Shown: in pieces, positions 1 through 6,885 of the stretch
Layout: every line of letters starts with the position of its first letter
How positions within the stretch are numbered: the stretch's first letter is position 1
DNA from: Pseudokineococcus marinus
GTDB taxonomy: Bacteria; Actinomycetota; Actinomycetes; Actinomycetales; Quadrisphaeraceae
Reading direction: 5' to 3'
Assembly: GCF_037482405.1 (NCBI RefSeq)
Contig: NZ_JBBHZZ010000005.1
Location: forward strand, 1-64,000
DNA length: 64,000 nucleotides
The notes under the pieces: generated by a model
What the model saw: only the letters and a program-made list of their open reading frames with translations
Told to the model about the DNA's origin: nothing
The model's database searches: none
Program-made: the position numbers and the translations under genes

Positions 1-335
1 TCCAGCGGGGCGGGGAGCAGGAGCGCCACCTGCGGCGTCGGCGTGCGTCGCATCGCTGCCGGTAGCCATCGCATCCGGCGAGGCTAAGCCCGCGGCCCGC
101 CACCCCGTGGGTCGCGGCGTCCGGATGGCGGTCGCCTTGAGCCGTCGACGCTCGATGGCGGTCCGCCTCTGGCCTCACTGCTGGCGTCTTCGCCGGTGCC
201 CGGCGCTGGTGCAGCAACCGAGTCCCCGGTGTCCGCTGACGATCGTCGTCCGGTCAGCGATCGTCGTCCGGTCAGCGATCGTCAGGGCGAGCGCAGGTGG
301 CCGGAACAGCACCGCGGCAGTCCACGTCTTGATGG
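1..335. other. Gene-free left edge
   Basis: I see no convincing gene here. The reading frames that cross it are short, Arg/Ser-rich and run through a tandem repeat. The segment holds an 18-bp perfect tandem duplication near 241-276. A gene crossing the left window edge cannot be excluded. Confidence 0.5.
230..285. repeat. 18-bp tandem repeat of palindromic-repeat half sites
   Basis: The unit GATCGTCGTCCGGTCAGC occurs twice in perfect tandem (241-258 and 259-276). It is preceded by CCGCTGACGATC and followed by GATCGTCAG. The words GGTCAGC and GCTGACGATCG are the half sites of the palindromic repeats at 1774-1795, 10328-10379 and 13353-13404, so this looks like a locally amplified member of the same family. 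It lies just downstream of the stop of the membrane gene at 336-923. Confidence 0.65.
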
Positions 336-923
336 TCATCTGCTGGTTGTCGGCGCGATGCTGCTGGCAGTGCGGGGCCTAGTCTCCGCCGTCGGTTGCG
401 AGGCCTTGCCGCCGACGACGGCGGCGGCGACGAGCGCCACGATCCCGATGACCAGGGTGGCCACGGCCGCGGGACTGATCGACCCGGTCGGGGGCGCGAT
501 GCCGAGGTCCTCCGCCCGGTGGTACTGCGCGAAGCTCACCGGTCCGTACAGCAGCGTCGTGACCATCATGACGGTACCGACGACGCCTGTGGCGCAAGCA
601 ATACCTAGCGACCGGCGCTGGCCGCTGTCCATCTTCCCCGCCAGGGTCGCGACGAGGACGACCGCCACCAGCCAGGCCAGGACACCTGCGGCCACGAGGA
701 TGCCGATGATCCACAGGAAGAAGGAGGACCCTCCCGCCCCGCGGCTGTATAAGGCCGAGATATCTCTGGTCACGGTGAACCATGGGTCGATGACTAGCAG
801 CAGGGCGAGGCACCACGCGACGGACACCGCGGCGGCGCCAGCCACCCGCCGGCGCAAGGCCGCCGTCGAGTGGGCCGTCGGGGCAAGCTCGCGAGGCGTT
901 GACATGCGCCTCATCGTGGCCAT
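336..923 (-). CDS. Predicted four-helix membrane protein, unrecognised
   Basis: The product is 195 residues with about four hydrophobic stretches (near residues 28-47, 67-92, 105-127 and 150-168). It has a basic N-terminus and a Ser/Thr/Arg-rich C-terminal tail, so it should be an integral membrane protein. I recognise no family motif. Three in-frame ATGs (923, 914, 905) are candidate starts. The one at 914 has a GAGGG about nine bases upstream and may be the true start, which would shorten the protein by three residues. It stands alone, with repeats downstream and no obvious operon partner. Confidence 0.6.
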   Translation of the reverse strand: MATMRRMSTPRELAPTAHSTAALRRRVAGAAAVSVAWCLALLLVIDPWFTVTRDISALYSRGAGGSSFFLWIIGILVAAGVLAWLVAVVLVATLAGKMDSGQRRSLGIACATGVVGTVMMVTTLLYGPVSFAQYHRAEDLGIAPPTGSISPAAVATLVIGIVALVAAAVVGGKASQPTAETRPRTASSIAPTTSR

Positions 924-1065
924 CCCTCGCGCCCACCGCCGGTAGATGAGCTGAAGGAGACGGCGCCCTCAGCGCTTTCACAGGCGCAACAGGGCAAAAC
1001 ACGACCGATAGGGAGGCGCGCCATCGGTCGCGTCGTCGCTGACACGCTGACCGGGTGGCGATCGG

Positions 1066-1554
1066 CTACTGACCTCGTGCCTGAGCTGAACGCCCGCGGG
1101 GGGCGACGTGCTCGTCGAAGACGAGGTTGACGAGGTCGGCGGTACGTCGCCCACCGAGCGCGACCGAGCGGACGCGGCGACGGCGGTCGTGGGTGAGGTA
1201 GAGGACTGCTTGTCGATGCTTCTTACTGGGCGCGTAAGACGCCGCAACGAGGTACCAGTCGAAACTCTCGCTGCGGATCCGTTGCACCTCTGCGAGCCGA
1301 TAGCGCGGCGTCCACAGCAGCGCGTGGTCGGTGATCGTGACGTCAGAGACGGCGACACCCAGCCGAAGCGCTCGTACGGTGAGGACCGCGAAGACGGCCG
1401 CGAAGCTGGCGCCCAGCCAGTCGTAGCCGTCCGGGGCTTCGACGAGAGCCATGAGCGCCGCGAGCGTGATGAGTAAGCAGGGCGCGGCAACGGTCAGCCG
1501 GTGGCGCCAGCTGACGAGGCGCACGGGCCTCGTCCCCCTGTCGTGCTGACTCAT
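1066..1554 (-). CDS. Membrane-anchored PH-like domain protein
   Basis: The product is 162 residues. Two adjacent hydrophobic segments (about 19-38 and 45-63) form a hairpin. A beta-rich soluble part follows, containing TITDHALLWTPRYRLAEVQR and QAVLYLTHDRRRRV. This is the layout of bacterial PH-domain membrane proteins of unknown function, with two helices followed by a PH-like barrel. The ATG at 1554 has GGAG about nine bases upstream. The C-terminus is basic. The fold assignment rests on layout and pattern, not on a database match. Confidence 0.6.
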   Translation of the reverse strand: MSQHDRGTRPVRLVSWRHRLTVAAPCLLITLAALMALVEAPDGYDWLGASFAAVFAVLTVRALRLGVAVSDVTITDHALLWTPRYRLAEVQRIRSESFDWYLVAASYAPSKKHRQAVLYLTHDRRRRVRSVALGGRRTADLVNLVFDEHVAPRGRSAQARGQ

Positions 1555-1683
1555 GCGCTTTGTCTCCGTCTCTCGTGACCGCTCCGGCAGTCAGCGGCGC
1601 ACCCACTTGGTCGGTTGGCCAGCAGCCTGCCTCAAGCGTCCTCAACGACTTGTAGCTGTCCTCCCGGTGACGTCGCAGGCTGT

Positions 1684-1795
1684 CCGGTAGACGACCGCCT
1701 GCCGGCGACGCGACGGCAGCTTGAGCACCTCGCCGCCGCTCCCCCGCCGTCGTCCCACTCGGGATCGACCTCCGGTCAGCGTCCCGCTGACGATC
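1684..1795. repeat. Bipartite palindromic intergenic repeat, fullest copy
   Basis: The left part (1684-1705) has arms CCGGTAG and CTGCCGG around ACGACCGC. A roughly 40-base spacer and a G+C-rich block at 1746-1760 follow. The right part (1774-1791) is GGTCAGCGTCCCGCTGAC, a perfect 7-bp inverted repeat with a 4-base loop, followed by GATC. The left part matches 2645-2666, 3181-3202 and 14460-14481. The right part matches 10328-10379 and 13353-13374. This is the copy that shows both halves together. It abuts the assembly gap. Confidence 0.6.
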
Positions 1796-1823
1796 ACTGG
1801 CCGGGCTGCGCTGGTGGCTACTG

Positions 1824-1956
1824 CCCCCCCCCCCCCCCCCCCCCNNNNNNNNNNNNNNNNNNNNNNNNNNNNNNNNNNNNNNNNNNNNNNNNNNNNNNNN
1901 NNNNNNNNNNNNNNNNNNNNNNNNNNNNNNNNNNNNNNNNNCCCCCCCCCCCCCCC
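1824..1956. other. Assembly gap flanked by poly-C
   Basis: There are 97 N (1845-1941) bounded by 21 C on the left and 15 C on the right. Homopolymers abutting a gap are more likely an assembly or base-calling artefact than biology. The real distance and content between the two sides are unknown, so the gene-poor appearance of 1555-2196 may be partly artificial. Confidence 0.9.
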
Positions 1957-2196
1957 GGCCAACCCCGGCCGGCGTCAGCACGGCTTGTTTGGCCCGGCAC
2001 GTCCCGCGCGCCGAGGCAGTCGCGTCCGGGGACACCCGTCAAGCGGTCGGCCGGCACAGGTGGCGGGCGCAGGCCTCAAGGGCTCGTGCCCGCTGGTTGC
2101 AGGCTCGACCCGGAGTATTGGTGACACATCTCCCCCCGGGGGAACACTGGGCACAACACCGTGCCTAGAACGTGGTGACGACCCGCGGGAGACATC

Positions 2197-2397
2197 ATGG
2201 CCCACTGTCCCGTGCACAACCCCGACGCCTACGAGCGCCTGTCGGGGCAAGGTCAACACAAGCCTTGCACCTGTAGCCAGGAGCAGCTCGACCGCTATTA
2301 TGCCCCGAGCATTATCGGCCGGATCTACTTTTGGCTGATCGTCATCGTGGTCGTGACTTTCTTGTCCGGACTGCTCACCGAAGCCATCTCCACGTGA
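2197..2397 (+). CDS. Small single-pass membrane protein, unrecognised
   Basis: The product is 66 residues. A polar, Cys/His-containing N-terminal half (HCPVHNPDAYERL, then PCTCSQEQL) is followed by one strong transmembrane helix (about residues 42-61). The ATG has GGGAG at 2187-2191, five bases upstream. The paired cysteines could bind a metal, but nothing in the sequence proves it. The gene lies between two members of the palindromic repeat family (1684-1795 and 2645-2721). Confidence 0.6.
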   Translation: MAHCPVHNPDAYERLSGQGQHKPCTCSQEQLDRYYAPSIIGRIYFWLIVIVVVTFLSGLLTEAIST

Positions 2398-2778
2398 CCA
2401 CCATTGCAACCGGGCAATGTAGCGCTCGGTACAGCGTCGGACAAATCTTCGCATGCTGGTACCCGCACTGACGACACCCGTTCGGCAATTACCCACGAGG
2501 GCGAGGCGTTCCTGGGACGTCATCGACCGACCCATCGGGGCCGGCCTTCTCGGTCAGCGGTACTCCGCCACGGAGCTGCCTGGCTGACCGCCGAGGCTGC
2601 TGCGCCAGCAGGTGACAACTGGCCCGCGGCGCCGAGGCGCCGTCCCAGCAGCCGACCGCCTGCTGGAGCAGCCGCGTGCCCCCGACGTCGGCGCCCGCCA
2701 CTCCCCCGCGGCCGTCCCGCATCGGATCGCCCACTGGCGCCCCGACCGAGGGCAGCACCTCAGTACGATCGCCACCTG
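2398..2778. other. Gene-free stretch holding one repeat copy
   Basis: The frames across this interval are Arg/Pro-rich with no sensible start or domain, so I call no gene. The only structured element is the palindromic repeat copy at 2645-2721. Confidence 0.5.
2645..2721. repeat. Bipartite palindromic repeat copy
   Basis: Arms CCAGCAG (2645-2651) and CTGCTGG (2660-2666) surround CCGACCGC. After exactly 41 bases comes GCGGCCGTCCCGCA (2708-2721), which is identical to 3244-3257. The next bases, TCGGATCG, match the equivalent place in the 1684 copy (GGGATCG). The 41-base spacer is poorly conserved compared with the ends. Confidence 0.65.
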
Positions 2779-3147
2779 ATGCCTAAGCCTCCTGACATCT
2801 CTAAGTACCTTAAAGATGCCCGCTTCGACGCGTACCGCCAGCGCGTCGGCCGGCTGCTCCGCGGCGAGGCGAACGTAGGTCTTCTCCTTGTCGATGTGGC
2901 GCCCCACTACGAGCAGATCGGTGGGGCGCTGTGGTGGCGGCTGTGGAGCCCCGTCTACGAGGTCCTGTGGGAGCACGCCATCGTGGATGGCACCTTCACG
3001 GATGCATATGTTCCTGACGATGCCGCGCAAGAGGCGCTCAATGACTATGGGAGTGGGCGCTTCGACCACTACGGCGAGGTCTTACAGGTCAAGTGGACGG
3101 ATCGTGATGAGTCGCAGCGATTGCGCATATCGCACTTCGGCGGGTAG
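2779..3147 (+). CDS. Hypothetical protein, 122 residues
   Basis: This is a soluble protein with balanced amino-acid use, rich in Trp and Tyr (GGALWWRLWSPVYEVLWEHA) and acidic near the middle. That looks like a real gene and not a shadow, but I recognise no family. I chose the ATG at 2779 because the frame upstream is Arg/Pro-rich repeat DNA. The ribosome-binding site is weak. The gene sits between two direct copies of the palindromic repeat (2645-2721 and 3181-3282), like a repeat-bounded cassette. Confidence 0.55.
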   Translation: MPKPPDISKYLKDARFDAYRQRVGRLLRGEANVGLLLVDVAPHYEQIGGALWWRLWSPVYEVLWEHAIVDGTFTDAYVPDDAAQEALNDYGSGRFDHYGEVLQVKWTDRDESQRLRISHFGG

Positions 3148-3180
3148 CTAGCGGCCGCACGCTAGGGCAGCTTTCTCGTT

Positions 3181-3282
3181 CCAATAGCCGACCGCCTGCT
3201 GGGACGGCGAGGAGCTCTCGGCGGCTCGAGGGAGGGCGGTGCTGCGGCCGTCCCGCAGGGGTGTCGGGTGCGGGACGGCCGC
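3181..3282. repeat. Bipartite palindromic repeat copy with extended hairpin
   Basis: CCGACCGCCTGCTGG (3188-3202) matches the left part of the other copies, though its left arm has decayed to CCAATAG. After 41 bases, the same spacing as at 2645, comes GCGGCCGTCCCGCA (3244-3257). This is followed by its perfect inverse at 3269-3282. Confidence 0.6.
3244..3282. terminator. Strong 14-bp hairpin next to the recombinase 3' end
   Basis: GCGGCCGTCCCGCA (3244-3257) and TGCGGGACGGCCGC (3269-3282) form a perfect 14-bp stem with an 11-base loop. The structure begins six bases beyond the recombinase stop at 3289 (minus strand). It could terminate that transcript, although there is no T tract. Because one arm is shared with the repeat at 2708-2721, it could instead be a recombination or repeat-mobility site. 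Confidence 0.45.
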
Positions 3283-3288
3283 GCGAGC

Positions 3289-3924
3289 TCACCTGGACGT
3301 CACTGCGCCGGTCGGGGTCGCCTTGTCCGACCGGACTGAGGCGCCGGCGCGGGCCCCGGCGCGGTGGACGGCGCGGTACACGGTGGAGCGTCCGACGCCG
3401 AAGAGCTCGGCGACCTCCAGGGTCGTGTACTCCCCCGTGCCCACCAGCACCGCCAGGTGCGCCTCCTGCTTCGCGGTGAGCTTCGGCTGTCGGCCATGGA
3501 GGCGGCCCTTTGCCTTGGCCACGCGCATGCCCTCACGGGTGCGCATCCGGATCAGGTCCGCCTCGAACTCGGCGACCATCGCCAGCACGTTGAACAGCAG
3601 CCGCCCGACCGGGTCCAGCGGGTCGTGCACCGACCCACCCAGGCTCAGGCGCACCTGCCGGGCGGTCAGCTCCTCGAGGATGCTGCGGGCGTCCGGCAAC
3701 GACCGCGCGAGGCGGTCGAGCTTGGTGACCACGAGGGTGTCTCCCTCGCGGCAGGCGGCCATCGCCTCTCGCAGGCCCGGGCGGTCGCGGTTGGTGCCGG
3801 TCAGGCCGTGGTCGACGTAGACCCGTGCCTCGGGCACGCCCAGCGCCTGCAGGCCGTCGCGCTGGGCGGTGAGGTCCTGGCCGTCGGTGGACACGCGGGC
3901 ATAGCCCACGAGCAGTGCGGTCAT
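3289..3924 (-). CDS. Serine recombinase, resolvase/invertase family
   Basis: This is a 211-residue small serine recombinase. The N-terminal catalytic domain starts MTALLVGYARVST with the nucleophile Ser12. It continues with TKLDRLARS and the E-helix region VAEFEADLIRMRTREG. The C-terminus has a helix-turn-helix (LEVAELFGVGRSTVYRAVHR) for site binding. The frame is open for 20 more codons upstream, but the ATG at 3924 is preceded by GGGAG at a good distance, giving the normal family length. Such enzymes resolve transposon cointegrates or invert DNA. No transposase sits next to it, so it may be a remnant of a mobile element or act on local repeats. Confidence 0.9.
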   Translation of the reverse strand: MTALLVGYARVSTDGQDLTAQRDGLQALGVPEARVYVDHGLTGTNRDRPGLREAMAACREGDTLVVTKLDRLARSLPDARSILEELTARQVRLSLGGSVHDPLDPVGRLLFNVLAMVAEFEADLIRMRTREGMRVAKAKGRLHGRQPKLTAKQEAHLAVLVGTGEYTTLEVAELFGVGRSTVYRAVHRAGARAGASVRSDKATPTGAVTSR

Positions 3925-4059
3925 GACGGTGCTCCCGAAGGGCGGCCGGCCGGGGCGCCCTCGCACCAGGTCCGGCAGCGGCACGTCGCCGCTGATCGAG
4001 GACGGTGACGCCTGTCCGAGATCGCGTCTGCCTCGGCCCCCAGCGGTACCGTCGTCATC

Positions 4060-4290
4060 GTGTCAAGGCTGCAGCGGATCACCAGCGATCCCGAGGTATG
4101 CCACGGGCAACCGACCGTGCGTGGCCTGCGCTACCCCGTGCAGACGTTGCTGGAGCTGCTCGGTTCGGGAATGACCTTCGAGGAGGTCCTCGCCGACTAC
4201 CCAGATCTCGAGCGGGAGGACCTGCTCGCGGTTCTCGAGTTCGCCGCGCTGACCGTCGGAGGACAGCGCGTCACCCTCGGCGCGGCGTGA
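4060..4290 (+). CDS. DUF433-family antitoxin-like protein
   Basis: This is a 76-residue protein of the DUF433 family: RITSDPEVCHGQPTVRGLRYPVQTLLELL followed by GMTFEEVLADYPDLEREDLLAVLEFA. The pattern (a conserved HGxPxVRG-like segment, then a helical DNA-binding-type domain) is typical. It starts with GTG at 4060. Its stop overlaps the next start by four bases (GTGA at 4287-4290), so the two genes are translationally coupled. DUF433 proteins commonly precede PIN-like DUF5615 proteins and act as the presumed antitoxin. Confidence 0.85.
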   Translation: MSRLQRITSDPEVCHGQPTVRGLRYPVQTLLELLGSGMTFEEVLADYPDLEREDLLAVLEFAALTVGGQRVTLGAA

Positions 4291-4646
4291 GGCTGCTGCT
4301 GGACGCCCAGCTCCCCGTGCGCCTGGCGCGGTCGCTCACCAGCGCTGGGCACGACGTGGTGCACACCAGCGATCTGCCTCGCGGCAACGCCAGCACCGAT
4401 CGTCAGGTCCGCGAGGCTGCCGATCAGCAGGACCGTGTCGTGGTCACCAAAGACCGCGACTTCCGCGACAGCCACCTGCTGCAAGGGACGCCGAAGCGGC
4501 TGCTGCTCGTGGTGACAGGCAACACGTCGAACGCCGCCCTCCTTGCGCTGTTCGAGACCTACGCCACTGCCGTGGAAGCAGCGTTGGAGGTGTCGGACTT
4601 CGTCGAGGTCGGTCCCGAGGCGCTGGTGCACCACCCGCGGCCCTGA
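4287..4646 (+). CDS. DUF5615 PIN-like protein, putative toxin
   Basis: This 119-residue protein begins VRLLLDAQLPVRLARSL. That carries the conserved N-terminal Asp of the PIN/Mut7-C-like fold. The second acidic motif is VVTKDRDFRDSHLL, and TPKRLLLVVTGN follows. These are hallmarks of DUF5615, a presumed RNase partner of DUF433 antitoxins. The GTG start overlaps the antitoxin stop. Toxicity and RNase activity are inferred from family and arrangement only. Confidence 0.85.
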   Translation: MRLLLDAQLPVRLARSLTSAGHDVVHTSDLPRGNASTDRQVREAADQQDRVVVTKDRDFRDSHLLQGTPKRLLLVVTGNTSNAALLALFETYATAVEAALEVSDFVEVGPEALVHHPRP

Positions 4647-4884
4647 GCCGGGCGCTGCCACCGCGCTCCGAACAATCTCATAGCGGTGACAACCGCGTCG
4701 GTGACGGCGCTACTCGTCCCACATCCGATCGGCTACCGGTGCACTGACGGCGGCGCCCAGGCCACCTCGACAACGGGGACGGAAGGCGGGTCGGCCCTCA
4801 TGGCCAAGGGGCGATAGGACTGACCTTTTCGTCCCACATCATCGAGTTGCTGACGCGGTCGACGCTCGATGAGACCGTGCCCTG

Positions 4885-5088
4885 GTGCGTTCACCCGCCC
4901 AGGACCTCGAGGAGCTTCTGACCGACGTCGGTCCCCCGCTGTCACAGGTGCCGCCCGCATGGGAGCAGATCCTGTCGCCGGAGCACCGCGCCGTCCTGTC
5001 GCGGGTGAGCGGCGGGGTGGGGCCGGGGGGGGCGGTCCGGCTGCACCTGGGCGCCGCCGACACCGACCTCATGCGCAACTCAACTTGA
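4885..5088 (+). CDS. Possible small hypothetical gene or remnant
   Basis: A 67-codon frame from GTG at 4885 reads plausibly at its N-terminus (DLEELLTDVGPPLSQVPPAW) and then becomes Gly-rich. There is no good ribosome-binding site and no recognisable family. It may be a decayed fragment. I list it only because nothing else explains the interval between the toxin gene and 5122. Confidence 0.2.
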   Translation: MRSPAQDLEELLTDVGPPLSQVPPAWEQILSPEHRAVLSRVSGGVGPGGAVRLHLGAADTDLMRNST

Positions 5089-5121
5089 CCCTGATCTGCA
5101 GCAGGGGGGCGCCAGGAGGGG

Positions 5122-5475
5122 TCAGCCGGCGACCGCCGTGGCCGCCGCCGCGGCCGTGGTGATGCCCCCACCCGCGCAGACCACCGTCCACCCCAAGGCG
5201 CGCAGGTCGATGTCGCGACCCACCGCCTGCTCCTCGCCGGTCAACAGCTCCCAGCCTTCACGCGCCACAGCCCGCTTGATCGCTGATCGTCGTCGGAACT
5301 GCCACAGCCTGGTCTGGGCGACCAGCGCCCGCGTCTGCTCGTCGACGATCCCGTCCGCTGTCCTCCAGACCGAGGCGTAGAACCGGTCGAAGACACCCAG
5401 CTCCCGGTATGCCTGGATCCCGCCTCCGACCGTCCACACCGCAGACCCCACGACGGTCCACCACTCAGCACCCAC
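5122..5475 (-). CDS. Hypothetical protein, possible C-terminal membrane helix
   Basis: The product is 117 residues. It has an aromatic, weakly hydrophobic N-terminus (GAEWWTVVGSAVWTVGGG), a charged middle rich in Arg, and an Ala/Gly/Thr hydrophobic C-terminus. I chose the GTG at 5475 because AGGAGG lies a few bases upstream. A TTG at 5502 would add nine residues. No family is recognised. Confidence 0.45.
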   Translation of the reverse strand: MGAEWWTVVGSAVWTVGGGIQAYRELGVFDRFYASVWRTADGIVDEQTRALVAQTRLWQFRRRSAIKRAVAREGWELLTGEEQAVGRDIDLRALGWTVVCAGGGITTAAAAATAVAG

Positions 5476-5613
5476 CCGTTCGCCCTCCTGGCCGCAGCAC
5501 AACGGTTCCTGACTCTCTGGCTTGCCGTATTGCCGCTACGGGCCCCGGACAGTCGGCGCCGTGCGGTGGTGCCGGTGGGGCACCGCTGGCGCACAGGTCG
5601 ACCAGGAGGTGCG

Positions 5614-6792
5614 CTAGTTGAGCGGCTTCGACCGCTCGCCGGGGCGCCGCAACCAGTAGCCGTACTGCTCGGGGAGCTCAGCAGGAGCGCCGAGCTCGGC
5701 ACGGGCGCGTTGCACCCAGTACGGGTCTTCCAGCAGGGTCCGTCCCAGCAGGACGGCGTCGGCTGCGCCGTCGGCGATGATCTGGTCCGCCTGGCGGTGC
5801 TCCCGGATCAGCCCGACCGCTGCGGCCGGCACACCGGCTGCCTTCACGGCCGTCGCGTACGGCACCTGGTAGCCCAGGCCGCCCTTGATGCGGGCGTCGG
5901 GCACGACACCTCCGCTGGAGACGTCGACCAGGTCCACCCCGCGGGCGTGCAGGAGTTGGGACAACCTCACGCTGTCCTGGGAGGTCCAGCCCTGGCGTGT
6001 CTCCTGCGGGGCGTTCTCCTCCATCCAGTCCGTACCGGAGATCCGGAAGAACACGGGCAGCCCGTCGGGCCAGTTCGACCGGACCGCGTCGACCACCTCG
6101 AGCGCGAGGCGAGCTCGGTTGTCGAGACTTCCGCCGTAGGCGTCGGTGCGCCGGTTGGAGAGGGGGGAGAGGAAGGAGTGGATGAGGTAGCCGTGGGCAC
6201 CGTGGATCTCGACCACCTGGAACCCGGCCTGGTGGGCGCGGCGGGCGGCCGCACCAAAGGCGGCGACGACGTCGGCGATGTCGGCGGTGCTCAGCTCCTC
6301 GGGCACGGGGGCCCCTTCGGCGAACGCCACGGGGCTGGGGCCGATGCTCTGCCATCCGCTGTCCTTGGGCGCCAGCGGCGCCTCTCCCCGCCAGGGCAGG
6401 TCCGTCGAGGCCTTCCGGCCGGCATGGGAGAGCTGGATGCCGATGGCCGCGCCCAACTGCCGGACCGCGTGGGTGAGGGGACCAAAGGCCTGTCCCTGCA
6501 CGTCGTTCCACAGGCCGAGGTCCCGCGGTGAGATGCGCCCATCGGGACGAACAGCCGTCGCCTCGACCATCACCAGCCCCACGCCACCGGCTGCACGTGA
6601 GGCGAGGTGCTGGAGGTGGAAGTCGTTGGGCACACCGGTCCTGGGGCCTTGGGAGTCGGCGGAGTACATGCACATGGGTGACATCCACGCGCGGTTGCGG
6701 ATCGTGAGGTCTCGCAGGCGCAGGGCGGTGAGCAATCCGGCCGTGCCGGGCTCGGCCGGCTCCTGGGTGCTCGCAGGTGTGGCGGCGGTCAT
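5614..6792 (-). CDS. namA: Old yellow enzyme, NADH:flavin oxidoreductase (YqjM/NamA type)
   Basis: This 392-residue FMN-dependent ene-reductase should reduce the C=C bond of alpha,beta-unsaturated carbonyls and nitro compounds with NAD(P)H. It shows SPMCMYSA near residue 38, where Cys41 corresponds to the regulatory Cys of the thermophilic-like OYE class. It also has QLSHAGRK, the substrate-binding HGAH pair in VEIHGAHGYLIHSFLSP and the signature SNRRTDAYGGSLDNR. GGAG lies about six bases before the ATG. It is on the same strand as tyrS, 93 bases downstream, and could share its transcript. That would put it under the same operator region as the divergent drug exporter. Confidence 0.92.
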   Translation of the reverse strand: MTAATPASTQEPAEPGTAGLLTALRLRDLTIRNRAWMSPMCMYSADSQGPRTGVPNDFHLQHLASRAAGGVGLVMVEATAVRPDGRISPRDLGLWNDVQGQAFGPLTHAVRQLGAAIGIQLSHAGRKASTDLPWRGEAPLAPKDSGWQSIGPSPVAFAEGAPVPEELSTADIADVVAAFGAAARRAHQAGFQVVEIHGAHGYLIHSFLSPLSNRRTDAYGGSLDNRARLALEVVDAVRSNWPDGLPVFFRISGTDWMEENAPQETRQGWTSQDSVRLSQLLHARGVDLVDVSSGGVVPDARIKGGLGYQVPYATAVKAAGVPAAAVGLIREHRQADQIIADGAADAVLLGRTLLEDPYWVQRARAELGAPAELPEQYGYWLRRPGERSKPLN

Positions 6793-6885
6793 CGGTTGCT
6801 CCGTGTCTCGGTGTGGTCGTGTCGTGGGTGTCGCCGCGTCGCCGGGTCGTGGGTGCCCGTATCGGCCCTGGGCCGCCCCTCGGCG

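Noticed and set aside
2404..2778. A longer N-terminus for the protein at 2779-3147
   Set aside because: The upstream part of the open frame is Arg/Pro-rich and covers the repeat copy at 2645-2721.
1684..3282. Integron attC sites
   Set aside because: No GTTRRRY core sites and no tyrosine integron integrase; the local recombinase is a serine enzyme.
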